DNA of 64,000 bases from Corythucha ciliata (lineage: Eukaryota > Arthropoda > Insecta > Hemiptera > Tingidae). Where the stretch lies: contig CM075939.1 in NCBI GenBank assembly GCA_038030265.1, positions 55,471,253 to 55,535,252 on the forward strand, in the 5' to 3' direction. The position numbers and the translations under genes are program-made. A model generated the notes under the pieces. The model saw nothing but the letters and a program-made list of their open reading frames with translations, was not told the DNA's origin and ran no database searches. Shown here piece after piece: positions 11,063-21,461 of the stretch (the first letter of the stretch is position 1; the number at the start of each line of letters is the position of its first letter).

Positions 11063-12728
11063 TGTAAAGCCAAACTGATGGGGTGCGGCGAAGTCAGGAT
11101 ACATGCTCATCAGCCGAGTCTTGAGGAACTTTTCGAGTAATTTACCAAGGATTGGCAGTAAACTTATTGGGCGATAGCTGGTGATGCACGTTTTATCTTT
11201 ATTCGGTTTTGTAATTACAATAATATCTGCCTTTTTCCAGCTCTTCGGGAAGTATGTCAAACGGAGACAGTTATTGAAGATGCTCACGATTTTCATGATT
11301 CCCTTAAGTGGGAGGTGTTTAATGACGCATGGAGGTATATCGTCATGACCAGGGCTCTTTTTGTATTTGAGTCGCTTTATGTATTTCCGTATTTCATTTG
11401 GCGTAACATATGGTAAAGGTAATTCGACTGTAGTGCGTGGAGCTTCTACATACGAAATAATTTCAGCGTCTATCTCGGCTATAATTTCGGGAGGACTAAA
11501 ACATGTTTCAAAATATTTGCTGAACTCAAGGCATTTTTCTTCATCAGTCGTTTTGAGGGAGTTTCCGATTTTCAAGGGAGGTATGACCGTTGGGGTTTTG
11601 AGAAGTCGCTTTGTTTCTCGCCACAAGGAATGGTTGGCTGGATGTATGTTCGCCAGATATTCCTGATATTTAGAGAAAGTGTATTCGTCTAATTTGGCCT
11701 TCACTTGTCTCTGGAGATAGTTTAGTTCTTGTTTAAGATGAGGCGTTCTAATTCTTTGCCATAGGCGTCGTACTATGTTTTTCTGCCTTATAAGGCGACA
11801 GATGTCAGTAGGAATTTGATTATTAGGATTGAATCGAGGGTACGTTGCTGGGCGAGGGAATTCAGAAGCGTTTGTTATGGCCTTCTTCAATAGTTGAGTG
11901 AGATTCGCCACTTCGTTGTCGATATCTGACGTCCCCGAGCAGTTGTTGGTTATTAATATATGTTCGTTGATGTACTCTTTGAAACGCATCCAACAGACCT
12001 TCCCCTTAATAAGTTGTCGTCTCTCGTTAAGTTTGACTGACGAACTGAAAGATAATATGGTTGGTGAGTGGTCAGAACTGAGTTCGGCAACATTGGTCAT
12101 GGAAATGGGGCTGGAAACTCCTTTTGTAATAGCGATATCGAGGATATCCGCAGCTCTACCTGGTCTGTGAAAAGTAGGTTCAGCCGGAGCAATAATGTTG
12201 AATTGGTGTTGACAAGACAGGCTATATAAGTATCGGCCACTGGTGTTTTCTTGACGGCATCCCCAGGCGAGGCATTTCGAGTTTAAGTCACCAATTAGGA
12301 GGGAGCGGTTGGAATTCAATAGAACCATTAATTCATTTTCGTCTAGCGCTTTGTGTGGTGCTTTGTAAACGGCAACAATATTTATTTTTGGTTGTGTGTG
12401 TAGGGTGATTCCACATGCTTCGAGATTGGATGATTGCGGCGTATGCATTTCGTTGTAGGCGAAGTTACTTTTTATAAGAATGGCTACCCCTCCTGAACGG
12501 GTACTCGTACTACGGTCATTTCGAATTATCGTGTAACCGGCAATTTTGAATTTGTCCTCTTTTTTCAAATGCGTTTCCGTTATACATGCTAAGCTGATTG
12601 AATGGGAATAGAGAAAGAACTAGAGTTCATTTTTTTTCGATTTTACGCCGTTGGCATTCCAGTTTAGTATATTGATATCGTGGAGTCGGACACTGGCTCC
12701 AGATTGATGTGATTGAGATGTCCGAGGA

Positions 12729-13943
12729 TTAGCGTCCATGGTTTATCAGAAAGTTGGTTATGGTGTTCAGGATTTGAGGTATAAGAGGTTTTATTGCTTC
12801 GACAACAAGATTAATTAAGGAGTTTATGAGGTCAGGCGTATTATTGTTACTTTCACAGTTCGGGATATTTGTAGGTATTCTATTTTTTAACACTTCGGAG
12901 TAACTTGTTGCACAGTGTTGAGTGTTCGTGGAGCTAGAAAATACCTGTCCTCTTTCGTTTTGCCCTTCAATATTACCTGGACGTGTTGAAGCGACTGTTT
13001 CTTTTTTCATCGACAATCTCTGGAAGTACTGGCATCCCCTATAATTGGCGGGGTGTTTTTCCCCGCAGTTTACACATTGGGTTGTATCTCCGGGTTTCTT
13101 TGAACATTGTTTATAGTGGTGGTTCCCTTTGCACTTCACGCATCTACTTGGAAGATGGCAGTAATTTTGCGTGTGATGGAACCGTTGACAGTTTTTGCAC
13201 TGCGGGATTGCGTTTCGTTGGTGTTTGGGCTCTACTTTGATTACGGTATACATTAGTTTTGTTAGATTGAAGATTGCGCTGGCTTTCTTTTCTGTGTTAT
13301 TTAGCGATACGAAACAAATAGGGGTTGGTTTTTTGTCTTTGTTCAGCAGTCTTAATACTGTTTTTATTGGTTATCCCAAATTTAGAAGCTCCTCGCTTAT
13401 TTCCTTCTCTGAGATAGAGGGGGGGATTCCTCTGATGGCTACGTCTAGTGTGTTTTTCTCAGAGGGAGAACAGTATGTGTAATAAGGGATTTTTTCTGCA
13501 TCTAGTAATTTTGTGATTTCTCTGTAATCCTCGGAGCTACGTAGCAGTATTTTCAACGAATTTCCTGTTAATTTCGTTAGAAATTCATTTCGGCATGAAT
13601 TAGTAAGGTCCTCAACTATTTTTTGGTAGTTATAGCTGCTTTGTTGTAAGAATATGGGAGGGATTTTTTCAGTTTGTTGCGAGAGCGTGGGAGTTTCCTC
13701 TGCCGTATTAGTTTCAAGTATTGAGTAACGATTATTTGTTGGGATAAGAGTTTGTACATTAGACTTTTTCGCGGGCGTGGGACTCTCTAGGTTTTCATGA
13801 CGACGTTTTTTGTAATTTTTTTGGTGTTTCCATCCTGAGATTTCAGAGTTTTCACCTGTGTTTGAGTGGGTAGAGTCTCCAAGAATAACGTTCATTACGT
13901 CTTGTGCTGTACTGCAAGGTGGCGTGGTTTCTGTAGAGCTCAT
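12729..13943 (-). pseudogene. Jockey LINE ORF1: gag-like protein with three CCHC knuckles
   Basis: ORF1 starts at MSSTETTPPCS (ATG at 13943-13941). An earlier in-frame ATG at 13967 is in the leader. The N-terminal half is Ser/Thr-rich and basic. The middle (QKIVEDLTNS to VAIRGIPPSISEKEI) resembles the RRM-like region of Jockey gag proteins. Then come CCHC-type knuckles: CKNCQRFHHTQNYCHLP, CVKCKGNHHYKQC and CVNCGEKHPANYRGC. It packages the LINE RNA into RNP particles in related elements. One in-frame TAA (13371-13373) breaks it into two open halves in the same frame. It ends at TAA 12729-12731, overlapping the ORF2 start. Confidence 0.85.
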
Positions 13944-13978
13944 GGTGACGAGAGGACTCCCCCTCACCAGAGGACGAA

Positions 13979-14033
13979 TCTTTTTTTTTTTTTTTTTTTT
14001 TTTTTTTTATTTTTTTATTTATTTTTTTTTTTT
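13979..14033. repeat. Long T-rich tract at the LINE 5' edge
   Basis: More than 50 bases of nearly pure T (poly-A on the minus strand) directly upstream of the minus-strand LINE. It may be a retroelement tail reused as the insertion site. Confidence 0.7.
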
Positions 14034-14099
14034 CTTTGATCGCGAAGAGAAGATAATACATTAAATAAGATAATACATTAAAAAAGCGCTCATTCATGG

Positions 14100-14900
14100 T
14101 TCCTCGACCATAATATAGAAAAAATGGCTGATTCGCGGTGTGTAGAGGCCATTTCACCGCTAAAATGTAGAAAAACGCAAACGTGGTGTTCTTGGGCCAA
14201 GCCCACTGCTATAATGGAAAAAAGTGCTAATTCAAAGCTGTACAAGGGTAAAAAATTCACGGCTAAAATTGATGAAAAAACGAATTTGGGGCTGAAATTT
14301 ATAAAATTACGAAAACTCGCCCATTCGGGGATAAAAAAAAAGAAGAGAAATGGCATAAATTCACAGCTTTTGAAAAAACAAAAAACGCTTATTCACGGCA
14401 AGCATTTGGAAGAATCTCTATAATTAGCGGCTAAAATTAAGAACCCGGAGGACAAGCCAATCACGATGGAGTGCATAAAGTCTACCACGAAATCACATGA
14501 CATCGGAGTTCCAAATCTGCGAAATTGCAAATTTTGGGACAGAACATTCACGAAATTGTAATTTTCTGTTCTTCATATTATGAGCGAAATTGCAAGTTTC
14601 GGTGTTTCATTGTCAGTGAACCCGCAGGCACAAAACAACAACGAAAGCGCAAAATGTTATTGGCGAGCTGCCACGAAATCTAAGCGTTTTCTCAATTGGC
14701 ATTTTATCACAGCTCAATTCAAATTCAATAGCACTAATTCAGGACAATAATTGAGAAAAAGTATACTCATCCCCGCTAAAAATTGGCAATTTTTCTCAAT
14801 TTAGCGGCAATTTAACGCTAGATGTTCCAATAGCAGCTGCGGGTTAGCGATTTTGCTCGATTTTAGCTGTGAATTAGCGATTATTCACTATTTTTCTTTT
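14100..14900. repeat. Degenerate tandem repeats, families A and D
   Basis: Family A here is the repeated theme CGCTAATTCACGGCTAAAAT followed by GAAAAAA, about 28-31 bp per unit, in one orientation to about 14430 and in the opposite orientation (TTTTTCTCAATTTTAGC) at about 14780-14900. A short family D stretch (GCGAAATTGCAAATTTTGGG) lies at 14510-14640. No coding potential is recognised. Confidence 0.65.
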
Positions 14901-14915
14901 TTCTTTATATGTCCC

Positions 14916-15272
14916 AGCAATTAATTAATTACTTGAAATTTAGACGACCCTTGTCTAAGGACTTTTCAAGGGATTACTCCCCCCTCACCGCACCGCCCTA
15001 GTCACGCCTGTGAATTCGAGGGGGTGGGGAGGCTGAAAATGAAGAATTAAACTTTATTTAAGCTAAATACTTACTTTTTTTACTTGTTTTGAGTACCGAG
15101 AAAAAATTGCTCCCAAGGTGGAATTCGAACCCACGACCTCCTAGTTTCGCGCCAGGCGCTCTACCACTGAGCTAGCCTGAGAGGCTCACAAGGACGGAAG
15201 GAGGGGGGGAGGAATCCCTTGAAAAGTCCTTAGACAAGGGTCGTATAAATTTCAAGTAATTAATTAATTGCT
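14916..15272. mobile_element. Inverted-repeat unit carrying a tRNA-like gene
   Basis: A 60-bp left arm (14916-14975, AGCAATTAATTAATTACTTG...) is inverted at 15213-15272 with only one or two mismatches, giving a 357-bp unit. Inside, on the minus strand, is a tRNA-like sequence followed by a pol-III-SINE-like body that ends in the left arm. It can be read as a MITE that captured a tRNA, or as a tRNA-derived SINE next to the inverted tail of a second SINE copy. Confidence 0.7.
15110..15182 (-). tRNA. tRNA-like sequence (anticodon-position CGA), probable SINE head
   Basis: Read on the minus strand it folds as a cloverleaf: acceptor TCTCAGG pairs with CTTGGGA; D arm GCTCAGTGGTAGAGC; anticodon stem CCTGG/CTAGG around loop CGCGAAA; T arm GTGGGTTCGAATTCCAC. 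A-box (TAGCTCAGTGG) and B-box (GGTTCGAATTC) promoter elements are intact. Against a true tRNA: the loop lacks the invariant U33, there is an extra base between acceptor and D stem, and CGA would be a serine anticodon but the long serine variable arm is absent. No intron. I favour a tRNA-derived SINE or MITE promoter over a working tRNA. Confidence 0.55.
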
Positions 15273-15600
15273 GACCCGATTCGTGCATTTGAGTTCCGAG
15301 AGGGAGTTTCTCTCTGGTGAGGTTCGCTCTTAGCGTGAGCCTCTCAGGCTAGCTCAATGGTAGAGTGCCTGGCGCGAAACTTAGGAGGTCGTGGCTTCGA
15401 ATCCCACCTTGAGCGCAATTTTTTCTCGGTACTCAAAACAAGTAAAAATAGTAAGTATTTAGCTTCAATAAAGTTTAATTCTTTATTTTCAGCCTCTCCA
15501 CCCCCTCGAATTCACAGGCGTGACATGGGTGGTACGGTGAGGGGGGAGTAATCCCTTGAAAAGTCCTTAGACAAGGGTCGTCTAAATTTCAAGTAATTGT
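15273..15600 (+). mobile_element. Second, facing copy of the tRNA-headed repeat
   Basis: From GTGAGCCTCTCAGGC (about 15336) to CTAAATTTCAAGTAATT (about 15598) this is an inverted copy of 14927-15190, with the same tRNA-like head, the same body (TTTTTTCTCGGTACTCAAAA, CTCCACCCCCTCGAATTCAC) and the same 3' end (AATCCCTTGAAAAGTCCTTA). The two copies are close but not identical. The segment at 15273-15335 is unique. Confidence 0.7.
15342..15415 (+). tRNA. tRNA-like sequence, degenerate, facing the first copy
   Basis: It is the same head as at 15110-15182: D arm GCTCAATGGTAGAGT, anticodon region GCCTGGCGCGAAACTTAGG with one inserted T, T arm GTGGCTTCGAATCCCAC with a weakened stem, acceptor 3' side CTTGAG. 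A and B boxes persist, but the cloverleaf is poorer than in the minus copy, so it is unlikely to make a functional tRNA. Confidence 0.5.
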
Positions 15601-15748
15601 TTATTCACTGCAAGTGCGCTTTGATTCCACTCTAGCCTCTAATTATCGTTTCGTCCTCATTCCAGCCGTGAATTAGTGCGCTTCTGCAAAAAATGACCAT
15701 TTTTTCGCCATTTTCATATATATTTCTAGTTTTTGAACGACACATTAA
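15601..15748. repeat. Short family A satellite patch
   Basis: Words such as CCAGCCGTGAATTAGTGCGC continue the degenerate family A repeat between the tRNA-like unit and the next element. Confidence 0.45.
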
Positions 15749-16012
15749 GGCCCGGTGCACACGAGAGATAAGTGCCGTGCGGTCGCCGCGAAAATTATCG
15801 CCGCGACCGCAGAGAAATATATAATTCAATGGGGCAATGCACACGTGCCGCGGCGACCAGTGTCGCGCGGTCATTGCGACACTTATCGCCGCGACCACAC
15901 AGAAACATATAATTCAATTGGCAATGCACACGTGTCGCGGCGACCAATTATCGCTGGCGACACTCGAGAAGCTGTCGCAAGTTCCTGTGGGTCGCGCGAC
16001 TTTATTTTCACC
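15749..16012. repeat. GC-rich tandem foldback repeat (GTCGCCGCGAC core)
   Basis: It opens with AAGGCCCGGTGCACACGAGA. Units of about 70-75 bp then repeat the words AATATATAATTCAAT, GCAATGCACACGTG and CGCGGCGACCA (near 15815-15860, 15890-15945). The self-complementary GTCGC/GCGAC words are dense. It is probably a foldback MITE; its right end is not clear. Confidence 0.55.
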
Positions 16013-16040
16013 ACTCAATACTTGTAAACCTAGCTTTTAT

Positions 16041-16072
16041 ACCAGAATGGTGAACGCAGCACCATTCTGGGG
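16041..16072. repeat. Short perfect hairpin
   Basis: CCAGAATGGTG and CACCATTCTGG are exactly inverted around a 7-base loop. No role is evident. Confidence 0.55.
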
Positions 16073-16254
16073 GTACAAATAGGCCCTACCTACTAGGGGA
16101 TATTAACTGTATTCTCCAAAGGCTTACTGCATCTCTACTACTCTGCTAGGGTTCGCAATCTCTTATTGGCCTTGCTGGTCCGTGGGATCTCGCAATCTTT
16201 TTCAGTTCCGAATGCTAGGGGGTGAAAATATATGTATACCTTTCTACTTTTATA

Positions 16255-16600
16255 TTTATTTATTTATTTTTTAAATACTTGCAGTATTACAATACTATGT
16301 GATGGGCTTACTAGGGATTAGGGGTCTTAATTTTGTGCAGGAGTACTATAATAAAACTTGAGGGAGGGTTTCTGACCAATAACACTTCCAAGTTGTCAAT
16401 TTAACAGTTAATGAATTAGGTAACAATTCATAATTAGGTAACAATGATTAAATCAGACAATAAGATCACCGTTCAGTTGAGCAGGTCCGGCTCCCTCTGG
16501 CGTCCAGGTGTTAGATGGTTGTGGAGAACAGTGTTTTTGGCGAACTTTGGTGCACCCGTTATGAGGCGAAGCGCTCTATTCTGCCAAGTCTCTCTTTATT
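16255..16600 (-). pseudogene. LINE reverse-transcriptase C-terminal fragment
   Basis: On the minus strand the frame QNRALRLITGAPKFAKNTVL is the conserved thumb-region motif of Jockey/I-type LINEs, and it ends at a stop after REPDLLN near 16475. The strand then runs into an A-rich tail complementary to about 16253-16272 (TTATATTTATTTATTTATTT). It is a 5'-truncated, decayed copy. Upstream of about 16600 the homology is lost. Confidence 0.6.
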
Positions 16601-16750
16601 TGCGTTTTGCTATAGCTGAGCCCAATGCAGATCAACAGTACTGGCATATCGGGCGCACTATCGGCCCCCCGTAGTTGAAAAAACTCCCTACAAAATCTAA
16701 CCAGACAGCACAAAAAAGCGCTTCAATTCCTAGTAATTCCACAATGTTGA

Positions 16751-17011
16751 GGCGGCTCCACTTACGCGGTTTTCGCCGAGCACCGAGCAACTAGGAGAAT
16801 GCCGAGCTACTCGTCTAGGTCATCGGCGAGTGGCGAGTACGCTGATCCACACATTCGGAGTTCGTTCCGCGCATCGCTAGCCTCCTACATTCGTCTCCTT
16901 TGAAATGGTCAAAAACCGACACTGGCCAAGTACCGAGCATCCCTCCACACCACTAGGAAATCGACGAGCATCTGCTCGATGCTCGGCGAATACCGCAAGT
17001 TTGGTGCCACC
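16751..17011. mobile_element. MITE with about 30-bp imperfect TIRs
   Basis: The left end GGCGGCTCCACTTACGCGGT and the right end (ATTCGCCGAGCA inverted; ...TGCTCGGCGAATACCGCAAG) are imperfect inverted repeats over about 32 bp. The interior is rich in GAGCACCGAGCA-like words. About 261 bp, non-coding. Confidence 0.65.
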
Positions 17012-17230
17012 TTTGGCACCTCTTAATGGCTGATGTGACAGAGAAATACCTCACGTCGTTCTATGATTATCTGCATCGACTGACGACTGTCGATTACGTC
17101 TGAGAGAGCTTTTTCCTTTTCCTGGGTATCTCTGCCACGATTTGAGGTACCGTATGAGTGACGAGACTCTAAATGGCTTAAGCGGAGGAGTGTTTTTCGT
17201 AATTTTAAACGCTAATGACAATAATTCTAT

Positions 17231-17471
17231 CGTGTCAGTTACTAAGAGTATAAGTCAAAAATTAGCCATTTTCCGTTCTTGCACTCAGCTTTACGGCCTG
17301 CCTCTACTCTTCTGTTCTCAAGAATATAAGTCACGAAAAAAAAAAACGAATTCCTATTCCTAAGGGGACTTGTACCTAACAGTATTGTTTGGGTTTTATC
17401 TAAATTGAAAAGTTTGGAACGCTCTCTTGAAAAATTCAATTTTTTGACTTATACTCTTAGTAACTGACACG
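17231..17471. mobile_element. MITE with about 34-bp TIRs
   Basis: CGTGTCAGTTACTAAGAGTA at 17231 is exactly inverted at about 17452-17471, and the match continues inward (TAAGTCAAAAATT). It is a 241-bp non-coding foldback element. No target duplication is clear. Confidence 0.75.
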
Positions 17472-17479
17472 TTAGAATT

Positions 17480-17690
17480 TACACTTTGTCCGCGATTTTA
17501 AAGATTTTTCTCAATTTTTGCAGTGAAGTTTTCTTAACTTTATCCGTGGTTTAGCTCTTTTTCTTATTTATGGCCGAGAATCAGTTTTTTTTTCTGAATA
17601 ATTTCAGCCGTTAATTAGCCATTTATCTCAATTTCAGTCCCCAATTAGCCTTATTTTCCGTTTTGGTCTGGATTAAGCGGGAGATTGGCC
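17480..17690. repeat. Family A degenerate satellite
   Basis: Repeats of the TTTTTCTCAATTTTTGCAGT / AATTAGCCATTTATCTCAAT kind, about 30 bp per unit. Confidence 0.6.
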
Positions 17691-18243
17691 GACCACGAGA
17701 AGGCGCGAATTTGTAGCGATTTTCATTTCCACAAAAATCCTAGGGGCGCAAAAATCCAACATTAAAGATAATTATTTACCACTGTATGCCATGGGCGGGC
17801 CATTTAGGAAGGCTCAGCTGAGTCAGCGGGCCACTTTTTGGCCCGCGAGCTCTCGGTTGGGCCCACGGCGGCCTACGCCTTGGCGTCCTCTATTTGGCCG
17901 CGTATACAATATTTGGCGCTTAACTCCACTTCCCCTTTTTTGTAGCTCCTTGATGAGACCGTGCATATATCGAATTTATATTGATTCACATAGGCAACAT
18001 TGTGAGACAACAAAAAGAGATAATGACTACGTACTGTTCATTATAGGTACAAACCATAGGATACTAAATTCACTACGTTCCCGAAATGTAATCCTTTGAA
18101 AGCAGGTCGTAGAAGGTCGATCGAAGAAAGGTTGTAACCTCAAATCCTTTTTCAATCAAGTGTGGCGATAATTAAGACGGAAAACATAGTAAAATCCTTA
18201 AAAACTGCAAAAACACCATTATTTAGCCCATACGTTGGTGGTA

Positions 18244-18384
18244 AAGGCCCGTTCACAAGCTCTATGTTTGCGTTATGAGGAGTCCACGCAACCAAACAAA
18301 TGTATTCCCTCGAAAAATGAAGCGTTTTGATAGGTTCCATTGACACCACACAACGAAAAACATAGAGCTTGTGAACTGGCCTTA
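18244..18384. mobile_element. Small MITE, about 28-bp TIRs
   Basis: AAGGCCCGTTCACAAGCTCT at 18244 is inverted at the right end (AGAGCTTGTGAACTGGCCTT, ending 18383), with the match reaching inward through ATGTTT. About 140 bp, non-coding. Its tips share the GGCC...CAC theme of the larger foldback element at 20626. Confidence 0.8.
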
Positions 18385-20620
18385 AGAGTAGGGCTCTTTT
18401 CCGCCATTGCGCCTCGACGCTAGCGCTACAAGTGATAATCTGAATCGCCAATACCTAACCATAGTGCCCGTAGAAATAGTTTGTTGTTGATCTGTTGTTA
18501 ATTTCATTAAATATTTTTGGTGGGAGTGAATTGGGACTGAACAAATCGAACTATCGAAATGAAGCAACACGTTCGAGAGTCCATCACTAAGTGGACAGAC
18601 TTTAGTTAAATTTGGCCTGAGGGAATATTTTAGAAAAAGGCGCTAAATGGTTCCTTTCAGCCTCCCAAGGCGCTAGCTGTAACTGGTTTCTCCATCACCT
18701 ACTAACGATTACCAGCTGATACGCTTTATCTCCCGGACGTGATTTGAGGGGAAATGTTTTCTCGAAAGTTTATTGCCCCCACGCTATTAAAAACTGTTTG
18801 AAGTTATTTTTCTACTTTGAAATTGAAAGTGAACGGCTAGTCGACTACTAATACAAGTATATTGACTCAATCGTGGTAAATATTCTAAGGATAAGTAGTT
18901 TTACTGTAAAATAAGCTACTGTACATGTACAGTGACGGGAGACTTTTTTCTATGGGTCAAGGACATTGATTTGACCTATTGAACTAGACAATGTTCCCAT
19001 AATTTAGAAGCCTGACAGGGACGCTGCAGCGTGATGAGTTACTGATGTTAATTGGATTCTAATTGTGTTAAGTAAATTCAAACTTGATACTTGCCGTGAA
19101 TCGTGCCCCAAGGTGCTGGGATTTCAACTTCCTCGTAATTTGCCATTTTATCCTCGACTGGAATGTTTAGTGTTTTTTTTTTGCCAAGCACGGGGGGGGG
19201 GCACAGTTTTTTTCTGTCGATTCACCACTCACTCCTTATCAGCAGACGTAATTTCACGTGATTCTTCCTTCCGTTTCTCGTTTTGTTGTCGTTTTTTTTT
19301 TTTTTAAATTATCGGACCCGATCCATAGAACTCACTGTCTCAGTCGAGGCAGTAGGCACGTGAATGAGTCAATACTTTTGTACCCTCCCGACCAGGCCGC
19401 GGAACTGCTCGAAAAAACCGACTCGCGCCGTGCGAACGCTACAGCCTTGAAGGTCAATCGACTGGTGAAACAAAGAGTGGATAGAGCGTGACCGTGAAAA
19501 AAAAGAAGCATAAAAAAAAAGGTCCTAGGTGTACCTTTAATAAGGACTCATTTACCTGGAAATATTGGAAAATTTCCGCGCGAATCTCCTAATTCCGGGA
19601 GGATAGTTTGTGTCACAAAATGGGAGTGAGAATGACGGGAAAAAATAATTTAAAAAATCTCGCAATAAACGCTGAGTCAGCTGAGTTGAATTGCTAGGTC
19701 AAGGTGAAAAGTGATAACGATCGAGCCCGAAGAGACTCATGTTTTTTAGAGATTTCACCGGCTACTCAAGGTAACTCAAAGAAATCTCTGCATCGAGAGC
19801 CAAGGGCCGGCCAAGGGGAAAAGATTCGGGCCCGCTCAACTTGTAAGAATCGAATGAGTTATTTTTATTTATTTTTTATTACGTGTATTTTGATAGCAAA
19901 CTAATAATTTAGAAAAGAGTCAAACCAAAATGAAGTGGAGTCATTAATTATAAAAGCGATCAATTCTCATAACTTGAGTTTACTCCTTGAATTAATTCGT
20001 TATAGTTAATAAGTTGATCGTGTGATTTCATTGTGCCCATTTAATTTCACATAACAGGTTATATATTAACATTTTTGAATTAAATAATAACCAATTGAGT
20101 AACAGTAATTAGACGTGTGCTAACACGAGCAGACGTAGAAGGCTTTCGCGAACGTTTGGACTTCATTAATTTATTATACTGCAGTGATAAAAAGTGCGTT
20201 CAAACACGTTTAGTATGCTTTACGGATGGTATGGAGGGAGAGCTCCATCAACCGCATTTAGAGGGAATTGCATCATAATGAAACTATTGACCATAATTAC
20301 GAGTTTTGTGGCCGAACAGTGATTGTAATAGAAGGAGGGAAGGAATAGGATGTACCTGCTCATGCTGCTGGTTAAGGATTAGCACCGTTCAGGAGATATT
20401 TTTGTTTTTTTCATTGAAAGTCTGATTTTTTTGACCGAAACTCGCGATTTCACATCACTCCTTTAAAATTTTAAAATGGTCATTCATTTTGAAAGCTAGG
20501 AAAATTATCTCTCAGAACAGAATTCATGCTTCTTTGTCTAAAAGTACTAGAAACCCTCCTTTTCTTTGCTCTAAGTTCAAGGTTTCTGGAGGTATTTTTT
20601 TGAACGGTGTTATAAAAATG
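18385..20620. other. 2.2 kb without a recognised feature
   Basis: I see no gene, LINE remnant or strong inverted repeat. Short G (19193-19201) and T (19291-19303) tracts occur. Low-level stretches of non-repetitive sequence could be regulatory or very old repeats. Confidence 0.5.
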
Positions 20621-21461
20621 TCCCCAGGCCCGGCGACACACTGAAGCGATAAATCGCAAAGCGACGCGATTTTTTATCGCGTTCACCCGGCAACACACTA
20701 AAACGTGTTGAGGTGCCACACTAGAGCGGTAGCGTTTCAAGAGCGGAGTGGGCATGCACGTGAACCTGGCGGCACACATATCACTAAACACGACGAAAAT
20801 GGCGCCATTCGTTTGTTTACTGTTTGTTTACGTTTGTTTAGCCCAAATTTTCGTTTGTTTAGCCCTGCAAAATACAATTTTTTAAAAAACAAAATGTGTG
20901 TCGCCAACTTAACGCAACGGCACACATGAACCCAATCGTTTGTTTCGCTACATATTCGGACAGAACATCGATTGTTTACGTTTGTTTAGACCAAATTTTC
21001 GTTTGTTTAGCCCAGCAAAACATGTATTTATAAGAAAATACATCATGTGTGCCGCCAACTTCACGCAACGGCACACATGAACCCAATCGTTTGTTTCGCT
21101 ACATACTCGGACAGAACTTCGTTTGTTTACGTTTGTTTAGCCCAAATTTACGTTTGTTTAGCCCAAATTTTCGTTTGTTTAGCCCAGCAAAACATGTATT
21201 TATAAGAAAATACATCGTGTGTGCTGCCAACTTTACGCAACGTCACACATGACTCCAATCAACAACAATATTTTCCATCTCCCGTCTCCTTACAACCAAT
21301 AGTTCATTAGTATATGGCGCATTAGTACTTAGCTCCTGGAATGTAATGTCGGTATGCAGGCAAGTCAGGCAATGTTTGAGAGACTGGGACGGAGGAGCAA
21401 CAGCATGGTTGTTGTCACCCCCAACCAAGACGCAATTTGCAAAGAGTGGTGGCAAAGCTTA

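Larger units (their letters stand above)
9088..12739 (-). pseudogene. Jockey LINE ORF2: endonuclease and reverse transcriptase, disrupted
   Basis: The start is ATG at 12739-12737, in the sequence CATGGACGCTAA, where it overlaps the ORF1 stop in a different frame. The endonuclease follows (LNWNANG, ITETHL, GDLNSKCLAWG, SSDHSPTIL), then the RT with SYRPISLLPILGKLLEK, FLDLKQAFDRVWH, TPQGSVLSPLLFNIYLHD and the catalytic YADD (near 9750). A thumb-like C-terminal part ends at 9088 without an RNase H domain. Breaks are an in-frame TAG at 12620-12622, an in-frame TAA at 9466-9468, and the inserted transposon at 10137-11062. Removing the insertion and one copy of its 8-bp duplication leaves the RT frame continuous. 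Not translatable as it stands. Confidence 0.9.
8889..13978 (-). mobile_element. Jockey-like non-LTR retrotransposon (LINE), nearly full length
   Basis: Read on the minus strand the element runs from about 13978 to an A-rich tail complementary to 8889-8913. It has a gag-like ORF1 with three CCHC knuckles, then an ORF2 with endonuclease and reverse transcriptase that overlaps the end of ORF1 by a few bases in another frame, the usual Jockey arrangement. A 926-bp DNA transposon (10137-11062) interrupts ORF2. Apart from that it carries only three single-codon nonsense changes and no frameshift that I can find, so it is a fairly recent insertion. Unusually, its 5' edge abuts a long poly-A tract (minus sense; 13979-14033), which may be the tail of an earlier retroelement. 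Confidence 0.9.

Noticed and set aside
15110..15182. Functional serine tRNA (CGA)
   Set aside because: Lacks U33 and the long variable arm, and is part of a repeated unit.
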